Below, piece after piece: positions 47,580-56,123 of a stretch of 64,000 bases of DNA. Numbering within the stretch: position 1 is the stretch's first letter; each line of letters starts with the position of its first letter. The stretch is from Adhaeribacter pallidiroseus (GTDB lineage: Bacteria > Bacteroidota > Bacteroidia > Cytophagales > Hymenobacteraceae): the NCBI RefSeq assembly GCF_003340495.1, contig NZ_QASA01000001.1, positions 4,898,001 to 4,962,000 of the forward strand. Reading direction: 5' to 3'. The notes under the pieces were generated by a model. It saw nothing but the letters and a program-made list of their open reading frames with translations. It had not been told where the DNA came from and did no database searches. Both the position numbers and the translations under genes were made by a program.

Positions 47580-50189
47580 ATGTTTCTACGCTTATCTGGC
47601 CGGTACTCAACTGTAGCCTTTTTTGTGTTTACATTTATCATTCAGGCAGCAACCAGTTCCGCTGCAAACCGCTTACCCAAAGGTCCGGTTCCGGATTGGG
47701 TGATTAACCGGCCGGTAAAACTTACCACTGCTGTTAAAGCAAAAGATGTATCGGGCGGCTATCATATCCTTCTCCGGGATATTCAATTCGACTTAGAAAG
47801 TCAAACTAATTACTACCACAATGGCTACGTTGTTTTTACCGACGAAGGATTACAGGCTGTTTCGGAGATTCAGGTGGCTTACGATCCGAACTACGAAAAA
47901 GTAAATTTTCACGCTATCCGGGTTTGGCGCAACGGGAAGTTAATAGATAAGCTGGGCACGGCTAAGTTTAAACAAAGCCAGGTAGAGAAAGAACTGGATA
48001 AACACATTTACAACGAACAGCTCTCGGCAATTGCTATTCTGGATGATGTGCGCATAAACGATATCGTAGAATTTTCTTATTCTATCACCGGTTGGAACCC
48101 CATTTTTAAAAATAAATTCTTTAACAGCTTTAGTCTCCGCACCTACGATCCTTTAGACGAGATTTATGTGCGGGTAAATACTACTGCTAACCGAAAAGTA
48201 AATTATAAACTATTTAATGCAAAAGAACAACCAGCCATTACTTCAACCAATAACCAACACGCTTATACCTGGCATTTAAAAAACCTGCCTGGCTTTCCAG
48301 TCGATTCCGATATTCCTTCCTGGTACGATCCTTATCCGTGGGTAAGCCTATCGGAATTTACAAATTGGCAAGAGTTTGGGCAGTGGGCCGCCGCACTTTA
48401 CGAAGTGAATGGTTTAAGTAAAAAGCTACAATTAGAAATTGATTCTATTAAAAATATTTCGGGCGATGCCGGAGAACGCTTAACGGCTACGGTGCGCTTT
48501 GTGCAAGATAAAGTACGTTACTTAGGCCTCGAAAATGGCATAAGCGGCTACAAACCACATGCACCGGCCCAAACCTTTCGGCAACGTTTTGGCGATTGCA
48601 AAGACAAATCCTTGCTCTTAAGCCAAATGCTGCAAGCCATGAACATTAAGGCTTATCCCGCTTTAGTGCACACCGACTACCAGGATCAAATCTCAAAGTG
48701 GTTACCTTCGGCGTATGCGTTTAACCATTGCATTGTAGTGGTTGAGTTACTAGGCAAAAAAATCTGGATCGACCCAACTATTAGTTTGCAACGGGGCCGC
48801 TACAATAGCATTGCCACGCCTAATTACAAAATGGCTTTTGTGCTAAAAGAAGGGGGCGGCACTTTCGTTAAAATGCAAACACCCCAGATCGCTAAAGTAA
48901 AAGTAAACGAGAATTTTATTTTTGATAATGTGGGCGGGCCCGTTAAACTAGAGGTAAAAACCTATTACTACGGCTCCGAGGCTGATAATATGCGCCAGCG
49001 CTTGGCTACGAGTAACTTAAAAGAAACCGAGAAAAGCTACCTTAATTATTACGCAAATACCTATCCCAACATAACTGTTGCCCGCGACCTGGACTACCTT
49101 GATAATCCGGACCAAAATATTTTAACTACGCTGGAGGAGTATAGTATCCAGGATCTCTGGACCAGAGTCTTGGAGAATCAGGATAGTTTGATAACGGCCT
49201 ACTTTTACCCGCAAATACTTCGCGACCGTTTAAGTAAGCCCAGTACCGTTATTCGCAAAATGCCGATTAGCTTATCATATCCTTCCAATTTCGAACAAAC
49301 TATTACTTTGCTTCTGCCAGAGCCTTGGTCTGTAGAAAACACCTCTCAAATTATTCAGGATAAATCATTTTATTTTAAAAATGATATTACCTACAAAGCC
49401 AGCAGCAATTCGATAATTCTAATATATTCTTATAAAAACCTGCGCGATCATGTACCGGTTGCCGAAGCTGGTTTTTACTTAAAAAAGCAAAAAGAAGTAC
49501 TGGATAAACTAGGCTTTGAGATATCTAAACCCTTAAATACAACAATTTCTCCTGCCGGAGAGAACGAAATCTTTAACTCATGGATGGTGGGATTAAGCAT
49601 TTTGTTTTTAATGGGTTGGGTATTTGGGGCATATAAATTAAATACTTACAATCCTACCTTGCCCGAGCCTAAATACTACCAAAATGAAATAGGAGGCTGG
49701 CTTATACTGGTTTGCTTTGGCTTGTACGTAAGTCTGTTGGGTATTATCATTAACTTATTTAATAACTTTTTTAAAATTGAGTTCTGGGCGATGCTTACCG
49801 ATACTGGTCATGAAAGCTATAATCCAGCACATGCTTTATTGATTCTTTTTGAATTAGCCAGCAACACGGCATTTTTAGTTTATATCGCATTGCTAATCTG
49901 GTTATTTCATCAACGGCGTACCAGTGTGCCTCGCCTGCTTATGGTATACTATGGAGTTAATTTTCTTTACATATTTTTTGATAATGCATTAGCGGCGATG
50001 CTAAAAATTACGGATGCCGAATTCAAGCAAATTTTTTATGCGTTGTTAGGTGCCGCTATCTGGATACCTTATTTTATAAAGTCTAAGCGCGTAAAATACA
50101 CCTTTACCGAAAGGTTGCCTCAGCCAGAAGTAGAACCAATAAAGCATGAGGTAAACCCAGAAGAAGTAGAAGCCTTGATAGGAGCTTAA
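47580..50189 (+). CDS. DUF3857-transglutaminase-like protein fused to DUF2569
   Basis: An 869-residue envelope protein: signal sequence, DUF3857 domain (about residues 40-260), then a transglutaminase-like core near residue 340 (FRQRFGDCKDKSLLLSQMLQ, catalytic Cys), FNHCIVVVELLGKKIWIDPT with the His/Asp pair, and a C-terminal domain with four TM helices. That last part (NEIGGWLILVCFGLYVSLLG and on) resembles DUF2569. DUF3857-transglutaminase proteins are common in Bacteroidota, but the added membrane domain is unusual. It would anchor the enzyme-like part at the inner membrane. Substrate unknown. Confidence 0.85.
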   Translation: MFLRLSGRYSTVAFFVFTFIIQAATSSAANRLPKGPVPDWVINRPVKLTTAVKAKDVSGGYHILLRDIQFDLESQTNYYHNGYVVFTDEGLQAVSEIQVAYDPNYEKVNFHAIRVWRNGKLIDKLGTAKFKQSQVEKELDKHIYNEQLSAIAILDDVRINDIVEFSYSITGWNPIFKNKFFNSFSLRTYDPLDEIYVRVNTTANRKVNYKLFNAKEQPAITSTNNQHAYTWHLKNLPGFPVDSDIPSWYDPYPWVSLSEFTNWQEFGQWAAALYEVNGLSKKLQLEIDSIKNISGDAGERLTATVRFVQDKVRYLGLENGISGYKPHAPAQTFRQRFGDCKDKSLLLSQMLQAMNIKAYPALVHTDYQDQISKWLPSAYAFNHCIVVVELLGKKIWIDPTISLQRGRYNSIATPNYKMAFVLKEGGGTFVKMQTPQIAKVKVNENFIFDNVGGPVKLEVKTYYYGSEADNMRQRLATSNLKETEKSYLNYYANTYPNITVARDLDYLDNPDQNILTTLEEYSIQDLWTRVLENQDSLITAYFYPQILRDRLSKPSTVIRKMPISLSYPSNFEQTITLLLPEPWSVENTSQIIQDKSFYFKNDITYKASSNSIILIYSYKNLRDHVPVAEAGFYLKKQKEVLDKLGFEISKPLNTTISPAGENEIFNSWMVGLSILFLMGWVFGAYKLNTYNPTLPEPKYYQNEIGGWLILVCFGLYVSLLGIIINLFNNFFKIEFWAMLTDTGHESYNPAHALLILFELASNTAFLVYIALLIWLFHQRRTSVPRLLMVYYGVNFLYIFFDNALAAMLKITDAEFKQIFYALLGAAIWIPYFIKSKRVKYTFTERLPQPEVEPIKHEVNPEEVEALIGA

Positions 50190-50221
50190 TTTTTAAGTTT
50201 AAAGCTTTTTATAACTAGTAC

Positions 50222-50261
50222 GGTTCATCAGGAATATTTATTTTAAAATTCCTGATGAACC
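50222..50261. other. Hairpin behind the DUF3857 gene
   Basis: GGTTCATCAGGAAT (50222-50235) and ATTCCTGATGAACC (50248-50261) pair over 14 bases. No T-run follows, so it is probably not an intrinsic terminator by itself; it may stabilise the transcript end. Confidence 0.5.
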
Positions 50262-50349
50262 ATGAAGATAAAAGGTGTAGCCTTAAGGTTTAAGAAATAT
50301 GGAAAGACTCTAAAAAGTACGCAATCGAGCTTATTTTTAATTTTAACGC

Positions 50350-50916
50350 TTACAATTCAAACCCGATTTGGCAGCGTTCGCCTTGTAGCTTGTATAGTTC
50401 CTGCTCAATCGTTAAGTTTGATTTTACATTGTTGAACTGGTCGGCGTACTGGATCTTCATTTCTTTGCGCTTTATGGCTTCGAGGTAGCGGCGCACCTGG
50501 TTGCGGGTTTCCAGGATTAAACCTGGTACTTCGGTAGGTTTATCGTCTTCGCCTTTAGCCACCATTGTAAAATACGAAGTATTGGTATGTTTCATCACCC
50601 CGGTTCTTACGTTTTCGGCGGTAACTTTAATACCTACCAGCAGCGAAGTGCGACCCACATAATTAATAGAAGCCATAAGCGAAACCAACTCGCCTACTTC
50701 TACGGGTTGTAGAAAATTAACCCCGTCTACGGTTACCGTAACGCAATAATTACCTGCGTGCTTGGCGGCGCAAGTGTAGGCTACCTTATCCATCAACGAC
50801 AATAAAATTCCGCCATGTATTTTACCACCAAAGTTGGCGTAACTCGGAATCATTAATTCGGTTAGAGTGGTTCGCGAATAAGCTACAGAACGAAAATCAG
50901 GCAGTATGGCAAGCAT
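50350..50916 (-). CDS. Acyl-CoA thioesterase (hotdog fold)
   Basis: A 188-residue hotdog-fold thioesterase: ANFGGKIHGGILLSLMDKVA contains the family signature, followed by CVTVTVDGVNFLQPVEVGEL and RTGVMKHTNTSYFTMVA. It should hydrolyse acyl-CoA esters in the cytoplasm. A C-terminal extension of about 50 residues (RNQVRRYLEAIKRKEMKIQY and on) follows the domain. It is transcribed away from the DUF3857 gene. Confidence 0.88.
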   Translation of the reverse strand: MLAILPDFRSVAYSRTTLTELMIPSYANFGGKIHGGILLSLMDKVAYTCAAKHAGNYCVTVTVDGVNFLQPVEVGELVSLMASINYVGRTSLLVGIKVTAENVRTGVMKHTNTSYFTMVAKGEDDKPTEVPGLILETRNQVRRYLEAIKRKEMKIQYADQFNNVKSNLTIEQELYKLQGERCQIGFEL

Positions 50917-50921
50917 GGGTT

Positions 50922-51044
50922 AGTTGAAAAGTTGCAGGTTTAAGGTTGCAAGTTACAGGTTTTACAAAATACTTAATCTTTCAAAAACATAACAGACCAC
51001 GTAAACTATAACCATTTAACTTTTCAACTTTCTAACTTGCAACC
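50922..51044. repeat. Inverted word repeat between the thioesterase and DUF721 genes
   Basis: AGTTGAAAAGTT (50922-50933) pairs exactly with 51018-51029, and GGTTGCAAGTTA (50944-50955) with 51033-51044. The pairs are nested only approximately. This is the clearest case of the word-repeat spacers in this window. Confidence 0.65.
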
Positions 51045-51055
51045 GCTCAACCCCT

Positions 51056-51379
51056 CTATAAGAATACTACTTCTTCTACAACTCCTGCTCCTACTTCCAG
51101 ATTAATTAATTCTATAACGCGGGTTTTAGACATAATTAATTGATGCTTAAGTGGCGCCGAAGAAAGTAATACAAACAACTTGTTATCTTTAAAGTAAAGT
51201 TCCTTTGTTTTAAGGGCAATGGCTTTCCCCATAATTTTCTCCCAACTGGCAACAACCTGCACCTGGTTTACCTTGCCTTGTATCCGGTAGGCCTTTAGCA
51301 AAGCCTGAATACTATCCCGTACCGGTTGAATGTCGGATTGCCGGATATTTAATTGTTTATCTCGATTTATAAAGGCCAC
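51056..51379 (-). CDS. DUF721 (DciA-like) protein
   Basis: A 107-residue protein of the DUF721 group: KAYRIQGKVNQVQVVASWEK, then LYFKDNKLFVLLSSAPLKHQ and a C-terminal VIELINLEV. Members such as DciA act in loading the replicative helicase. It lies directly downstream of recF, about 160 bases on, in the same direction, which supports a DNA replication or repair role. Confidence 0.8.
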   Translation of the reverse strand: MAFINRDKQLNIRQSDIQPVRDSIQALLKAYRIQGKVNQVQVVASWEKIMGKAIALKTKELYFKDNKLFVLLSSAPLKHQLIMSKTRVIELINLEVGAGVVEEVVFL

Positions 51380-51537
51380 GTTGAAGAAAATTTAAAAATT
51401 TGATTGGCTAGAATGTGTCAGGAGGTAAGAAATTTTACAATTCTTGCTACACCCTAAACTAACCTCTGGGTAAATATACGTGCCCCGAGACCGGATAACT
51501 GAATTACCGAAAGGTTTATTTATCCCAGCTTTATCCA

Positions 51538-52644
51538 CTAAGTTATCAACTGCACGGTGCCATTTACCACTTTGAAGTTACTAACCTGCTCTGAAATAGA
51601 TCCCACGAGCTTTTGGGTACGCTCCAGGTGGGAATCCGTAATAAACAGCTGACCAAAAGTATTTTCAGCTACTAGCTGCAGTAATTTGGTGATGCGCTTT
51701 TCATCCAGGCGGTCGAAAATATCATCCAGTAATAACAAAGGTTTTTGATTTTTCCGCTGCGCTACAATCTCAAATTGCGCTAACTTTAAGGCAATTACAT
51801 ACGACTTTTGTTGCCCTTGCGAACCATAATTTTTCACGGGCCAGCTATCCATTAAAAAAACAAAATCATCTTTGTGTGGGCCTACTGTAGTACGTTGTAA
51901 TAATAAATCTTTGCGTTGCGCCTGGTTTAGCAAATAGATAAAACTATGCCCGGTTAATTGGTTTTTATACTCGAGCGTTACGGTTTCGCTACTCCCCGAC
52001 AGATGCTGGTAATGTTTTTGAAAAACCGGCACAAAGTTTTCTAAAAACGATTGCCGCACCTGGGTGATATAATTACCGGCAGGCACCAACTGCTCATCCA
52101 GGATCTGCAGGTATTCTTTATCAAAATAATTGCGTTCGGCAAATTGCTTCAGGAGCGAGTTGCGTTGTTTTAAGATGTAGTTATAAGCAATTAATTCATT
52201 CAAGTAGGTGGAGTCGATTTGCGAAATCAGACTGTCAAAATAACGCCGGCGTTCTTCGCTGCCTTCCCGGATTAAATCAGTATCGTAAGGCGAAATTAAA
52301 ACCACCGGGTATTTGCCAATATGCTCGGCTATTTTTTCGTAGGCTAATTTATTATGCGTAATAATTTTCTTCTGACCTGATCGAAAAGTGCATTGGATCG
52401 TATCTTTGTAGGTAAAAGTTTCGAAGCGGCCTTTCACCATAAAATAATCTTCGCCTTGTTTTACGTTTTGTAGATCAGAAGCCGTAAAAGCACTTTTTCC
52501 CATCGAAAGGTAATAAATAGCATCGAGTACATTGGTTTTACCGCTACCATTATCGCCGATAAAGCAATTAATATGTGGCGAGAAAGAAAGGTCTGCCTCT
52601 TCGTAATTTTTAAAATACAGTAAATGGAGATTTTCCAGAACCAT
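51538..52644 (-). CDS. recF: DNA replication and repair protein RecF
   Basis: A 368-residue ATPase of the SMC/RecF group. Walker A is GDNGSGKT (residues 30-37), and the signature and Walker B regions are in GSQGQQKSYVIALKLAQFE and PLLLLDDIFDRLDEKR. It loads RecA at gaps with RecO and RecR. The order recF then DUF721 is common. It is divergent from pdhA, with about 60 bases between the two start codons. Confidence 0.94.
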   Translation of the reverse strand: MVLENLHLLYFKNYEEADLSFSPHINCFIGDNGSGKTNVLDAIYYLSMGKSAFTASDLQNVKQGEDYFMVKGRFETFTYKDTIQCTFRSGQKKIITHNKLAYEKIAEHIGKYPVVLISPYDTDLIREGSEERRRYFDSLISQIDSTYLNELIAYNYILKQRNSLLKQFAERNYFDKEYLQILDEQLVPAGNYITQVRQSFLENFVPVFQKHYQHLSGSSETVTLEYKNQLTGHSFIYLLNQAQRKDLLLQRTTVGPHKDDFVFLMDSWPVKNYGSQGQQKSYVIALKLAQFEIVAQRKNQKPLLLLDDIFDRLDEKRITKLLQLVAENTFGQLFITDSHLERTQKLVGSISEQVSNFKVVNGTVQLIT

Positions 52645-52707
52645 TCATTTCTTTGTTGAATTTTTTACTTAATTTCGCACTCTAAACAGTTTAGCTCGTT
52701 ACAAGTT

Positions 52708-53739
52708 ATGGCAGTTACAAAGCAAATGCCCAAAACAAAGGTAAAACCTGCGACAAATTTCTCAAAAGAAACCTATGTACGTTGGTACGACATGATGCAG
52801 TTGATGCGTAAGTTCGAAGAGAAAGCAGGTCAGTTATACGGTCAGCAAAAAATAAAGGGCTTTTGCCACTTATATATTGGTCAGGAAGCCTGCGTAGCCG
52901 GGGCAGTTACCGCACTTACCAAAGATGACAAATGGATTACCGCTTACCGCGATCACGCGCATCCGTTAGCATTAGGCACATCTCCGAACGCCGTTATGGC
53001 CGAGTTGTTTGCCAAAGCAACAGGTTGTTCTAAAGGAAAAGGTGGTTCCATGCACATCTTCGACAAATCAGTCAATTTTGTGGGCGGCCATGGTATTGTG
53101 GGTGGTCAGATTCCTTTGGGAGCTGGCTTAGCGTTTGCCGAGAAATATAACAAGACCGGCAATTTGTGCATGACCTACATGGGCGATGGTGCCGTACGTC
53201 AGGGAGCTTTCCACGAAACCTTTAATATGGCTATGACCTGGAAACTACCCGTAATATTTGTGGTAGAAAACAATGGTTACGCTATGGGAACCTCCGTATC
53301 TCGCACATCCAACGTTACCGAACTGGCAACTTTAGCCCTGGCGTACGAAATGCCTGCCGAAACCGTAAATGCGATGCGCTGCGAAGACGTGCACGAAGCA
53401 GTAGCCCGTGCCGCCGAACGCGCCCGGGCTGGTGAAGGACCTACTTTCCTGGAATTTAAAACCTACCGATACAAAGGTCACTCTATGTCGGACCCGGCCA
53501 AATACCGCACGAAAGAAGAGTTGGAAGAATACCGGAATCAAGACCCAATTGAAGTGGTGCGCCACACCATTCTGGAAAACAAATACGCCACCGAGCAAGA
53601 ACTCGAAGAAATAGATAATAGAATTAAAGCCCAGGTAGCCGAGTGTGTGGAGTTTGCGGAAAAATCGCCTTATCCAACAGCCGATGAGCTGTATAAAGAC
53701 GTGTACGCCCAACAAGATTATCCTTATATTCAAGATTAA
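52708..53739 (+). CDS. pdhA: Pyruvate dehydrogenase E1 component alpha subunit
   Basis: A 343-residue thiamine-diphosphate E1-alpha: YTCHLYIGQEAC-like region reads GFCHLYIGQEACVAGAVTAL, followed by YRDHAHPLALG, the ThDP motif MGDGAVRQGAFHETFNMA with VVENNGYAMG, and the phosphorylation-loop-like RYKGHSMSDPAKYRTKEE. It uses a separate E1-beta, whose gene is not in the window. A short spacer separates it from a TPR gene on the same strand. Confidence 0.9.
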   Translation: MAVTKQMPKTKVKPATNFSKETYVRWYDMMQLMRKFEEKAGQLYGQQKIKGFCHLYIGQEACVAGAVTALTKDDKWITAYRDHAHPLALGTSPNAVMAELFAKATGCSKGKGGSMHIFDKSVNFVGGHGIVGGQIPLGAGLAFAEKYNKTGNLCMTYMGDGAVRQGAFHETFNMAMTWKLPVIFVVENNGYAMGTSVSRTSNVTELATLALAYEMPAETVNAMRCEDVHEAVARAAERARAGEGPTFLEFKTYRYKGHSMSDPAKYRTKEELEEYRNQDPIEVVRHTILENKYATEQELEEIDNRIKAQVAECVEFAEKSPYPTADELYKDVYAQQDYPYIQD

Positions 53740-53872
53740 TAAGTTTAATTAGTCGTTGTTGGTCTTATTTTTGGTAATATTTTTAAAATTATTGAAAATG
53801 AGGCGAATGAAATTTTATTTTTGAATGTTGTAGCAAAAAACAACGATTAGTGAACAAGAATAACCCACAATA

Positions 53873-54583
53873 ATGGCACAAAATATCACCAAGAAAGACC
53901 ACACCTTAGATGTCCTGGAGAATCCGGATGTATTAGCAGATCGCTTAACGCATGGCTCGGAAGACTTTATTAGCAAGTATAAAAATGTACTCCTGGGTCT
54001 GTTAGGAGTAGTAGCGGCTGCTATTATTGGAGGTTACTTGTTTTACAATTATCGTAACTCGCAGGAAAAAGAAGCTCAGGCTGATATGTTTCAGGCGGTC
54101 TATTACTTTGAAGCCGATTCGTTAAATAAAGCTTTAAAAGGTGATGGCCAGTATCGTGGGTTAACTACTATTGCGGATGAATATGGCAGTACTAAAGCTG
54201 GTAATTTGGCTAAGTTTTACGCCGGAGTAATTTATTTAAAGCAAGGTAAATTTAAAGAAGCTGTTGACTACCTGGAAGATTACAAGTCTAACGACTTGAT
54301 TTTACAAGGGAAAGCTTATAGTTTACTAGGAGATGCGAACCTGGAACTTGGTAATAAAAAAGAAGCTATTGCGCTTTACTTAAAAGCAGCTGATTATAAC
54401 TCTAACGAATTTTTTACGCCGCAGTACTTAATGAAAGCGGGAGCTGCTTACGAAGCCAATAAAGAGTATGCCAAGGCAACAGAAGTATACGATAGAATTA
54501 TCAATAATTACACTAATGCGGCAGAGGTAGCTGATGCTAAAAAATACAAAGCCCGCGCCGAGCTTTTAGCGGCTGGTAAGTAA
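53873..54583 (+). CDS. TPR-repeat membrane protein
   Basis: A 236-residue protein with one TM segment (about residues 38-60, NVLLGLLGVVAAAIIGGYLF), an N-terminal cytoplasmic part and a C-terminal region with TPR-like repeats: AKFYAGVIYLKQGKFKEAVD, LLGDANLELGNKKEAIALYL and LMKAGAAYEANKEYAKATEV. The layout resembles YfgM/ancillary SecYEG translocon subunits. It follows pdhA by 130 bases and is closed by a strong hairpin terminator. Confidence 0.8.
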   Translation: MAQNITKKDHTLDVLENPDVLADRLTHGSEDFISKYKNVLLGLLGVVAAAIIGGYLFYNYRNSQEKEAQADMFQAVYYFEADSLNKALKGDGQYRGLTTIADEYGSTKAGNLAKFYAGVIYLKQGKFKEAVDYLEDYKSNDLILQGKAYSLLGDANLELGNKKEAIALYLKAADYNSNEFFTPQYLMKAGAAYEANKEYAKATEVYDRIINNYTNAAEVADAKKYKARAELLAAGK

Positions 54584-54603
54584 TTTTTTAAATTTTCCCC
54601 TTA

Positions 54604-54660
54604 AACAGAGCCTCATTATCGAAGTAAAACATTCGATAATGAGGCTCTGTTATTTCATAA
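54604..54660 (+). terminator. Long-stem terminator behind the TPR gene
   Basis: AACAGAGCCTCATTATCGAA (54604-54623) and its exact complement at 54632-54651 form a 20-bp stem with an 8-nt loop, followed by ATTTC. The strong stem compensates for the weak T-run. Confidence 0.75.
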
Positions 54661-54718
54661 TACTTTGTTATCGTAAAATATTACTTGATTACGTTTGGTA
54701 AAGATGAATTGCTCTTAA

Positions 54719-55613
54719 GAGCATGTTTAAATAATACGTTGATTAGATATCAAGGTATTCGGTTCAGAATAAGTTGACAATTGTGCCATAGCACCCAAGC
54801 TTCGGCACTTTGGGTAGTTTTTTCGTGGTCTTTGTCGAGCCGCCGGAAGAAATTAAACAGGCCAAACGCCCGTTCGCTCACCCAGCGCCATTTAACAGGC
54901 ACGAAGCCTTCTGCCAGGCACGAAGCCTTCTGCATCGGGGGGCTTAGAAGTGATCTCTACTTCTACACCCCGTAGGTTCTCAGTGCCCCAATCGACAAAT
55001 ACCTGCTCATAAGCTGCATCGGCTAGTATCTTTTTCATCCGGTGCAAGTACCCCCGTAGCGGAGCTACCACCCGCTCGGCCGTGGCTCCATCGGCCTGAT
55101 TAGCGCCATGTACCACTACCCCCCAGACTAAGCCTAGGGTGTCTGTGATTACGTGCCCTTACGGCCATTAACCTTTTTATTGCCGTCTATACCAGTCTGT
55201 TGACTAACGAACGGTGCTACTTTAATCGACTGCGAATCAATACACCATAAACTGGGGGAGTCTTCTTTCTTTCTCCTTTTCCGTTCCCAGATATTCAAAT
55301 GCCAGTTGCGTTTTGCCAGGGTTCCATCCGCTTGCCACTGGTGAAAATAATAGTACACCAACGCCCACTTAGGGAAACTCGCTGGTAAGTTTCGCCACTG
55401 GCTACCTACTCGCAGATACCAGAGAATAGCATCGACTATTTCCCGCAACGAATGTTGGCGTTTTCGTTGTGTGGGCAGAGATTCTTTCATAACTTCCCAC
55501 TGCGAGTCAGTGAGTCGCTGGTAACAGGATTGCATAAGCTTAGCAGTTTCGTCGCTCTTTGCTTACGGGCTGACTCGCTTTTTATTCCCATTTCCTAATA
55601 TTTAAACACGCTC
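54719..55613 (-). mobile_element. IS5-family element, copy 2 (defective)
   Basis: An 895-bp copy of the element at 31249-32143, with the same inverted repeats and internal lesions. A TAA direct repeat flanks it (left flank ends TAA, right flank begins TAA), so it may be the original insertion or a later one. The right flank is the duplicated segment 55614-55774. Confidence 0.85.
54750..55535 (-). pseudogene. Transposase of IS copy 2, broken
   Basis: Starts at ATG 55535 (MQSCYQRLTDSQWEVMKESL), in frame with codon 2 CAA rather than the TAA of copy 1. A 1-base deletion near 55157 and the 19-bp duplication (54896-54914 and 54915-54933) break the frame as in copy 1. The DDE residues are visible as in copy 1. 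Correcting both lesions gives 256 codons. Confidence 0.85.
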
Positions 55614-55774
55614 TAAATACCAATTACGCATAAATTTTAATTTTTAATCGATTTTTGGAAGCAACGAAATCAGCCACCCTTGTTCTTGCGAATGAAGAGA
55701 TAAAAATGTTGGCAGCCCCTGCTTTTCGTTATTTCATTTATTAAAGGTGGTAGACTAGTACACAATAAAATAAT
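55614..55774. repeat. 161-bp duplicated segment, copy at IS copy 2
   Basis: Starts exactly at the right end of IS copy 2, with the first three bases (TAA) also forming its target repeat. On the minus strand it contains the upstream region and first six codons (ATGCGTAATTGGTATTTA) of a gene like the split lipoprotein, and then IS copy 2. The rest of the gene is gone. A 78-codon ORF across this DNA (55670-55906) is not conserved with the other copy and was not called. Confidence 0.8.
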
Positions 55775-55907
55775 CTGTTTACTCGAATAGCCTCCTGCAA
55801 AAATAAGTAAGCTTTTATGCAACGCTGTTGCTGGTAATTTATTTACCTGTTTTGAGTTATAAGAATTTCTTTTAGCTGCTCCCCTTGCCGGCATTTTCTT
55901 CTGCACG

Positions 55908-55946
55908 TGTTCTAAAAGCGGACAAAAACTGTATCAAAAACGGACA
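55908..55946 (+). promoter_or_regulatory. Two operator-like sites upstream of the second permease operon
   Basis: TGTTCTAAAAGCGGACA (55908-55924) and TGTATCAAAAACGGACA (55930-55946), 22 bases apart by start points, match the module at 24056-24095. Both pairs lie about 63-64 bases before a conserved promoter-like block. Confidence 0.65.
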
Positions 55947-56006
55947 AAATTTAAAAAAAATTGCTTTTTTGTCGCTGTATCTAATTGATAATTAATCTAA
56001 TATAAT

Positions 56007-56027
56007 TATGGCATCTTTCTTATTTCA
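56007..56027 (+). promoter_or_regulatory. Conserved sigma-54-like promoter block
   Basis: ATGGCATCTTTCTTATTT, compared with ATGGCACTTTTCTTATTT at 24158. It lies about 100 bases before the permease start codon, as in the other operon. The -24 element fits sigma-54, the -12 element does not. Confidence 0.45.
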
Positions 56028-56123
56028 ACTATAACAAGAGTTATTATCTCGCTTGATGGCTGGGGATAGTAACCTGCTACACGAAGGAAGTACGTAATTT
56101 TTTAAATTTTACATGCAGCGGAT

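Noticed and set aside
55670-55906. 78-codon minus-strand ORF across the duplicated segment
   Set aside because: The frame is not kept in the other copy of the segment (31083-31244), so it is not a conserved gene.
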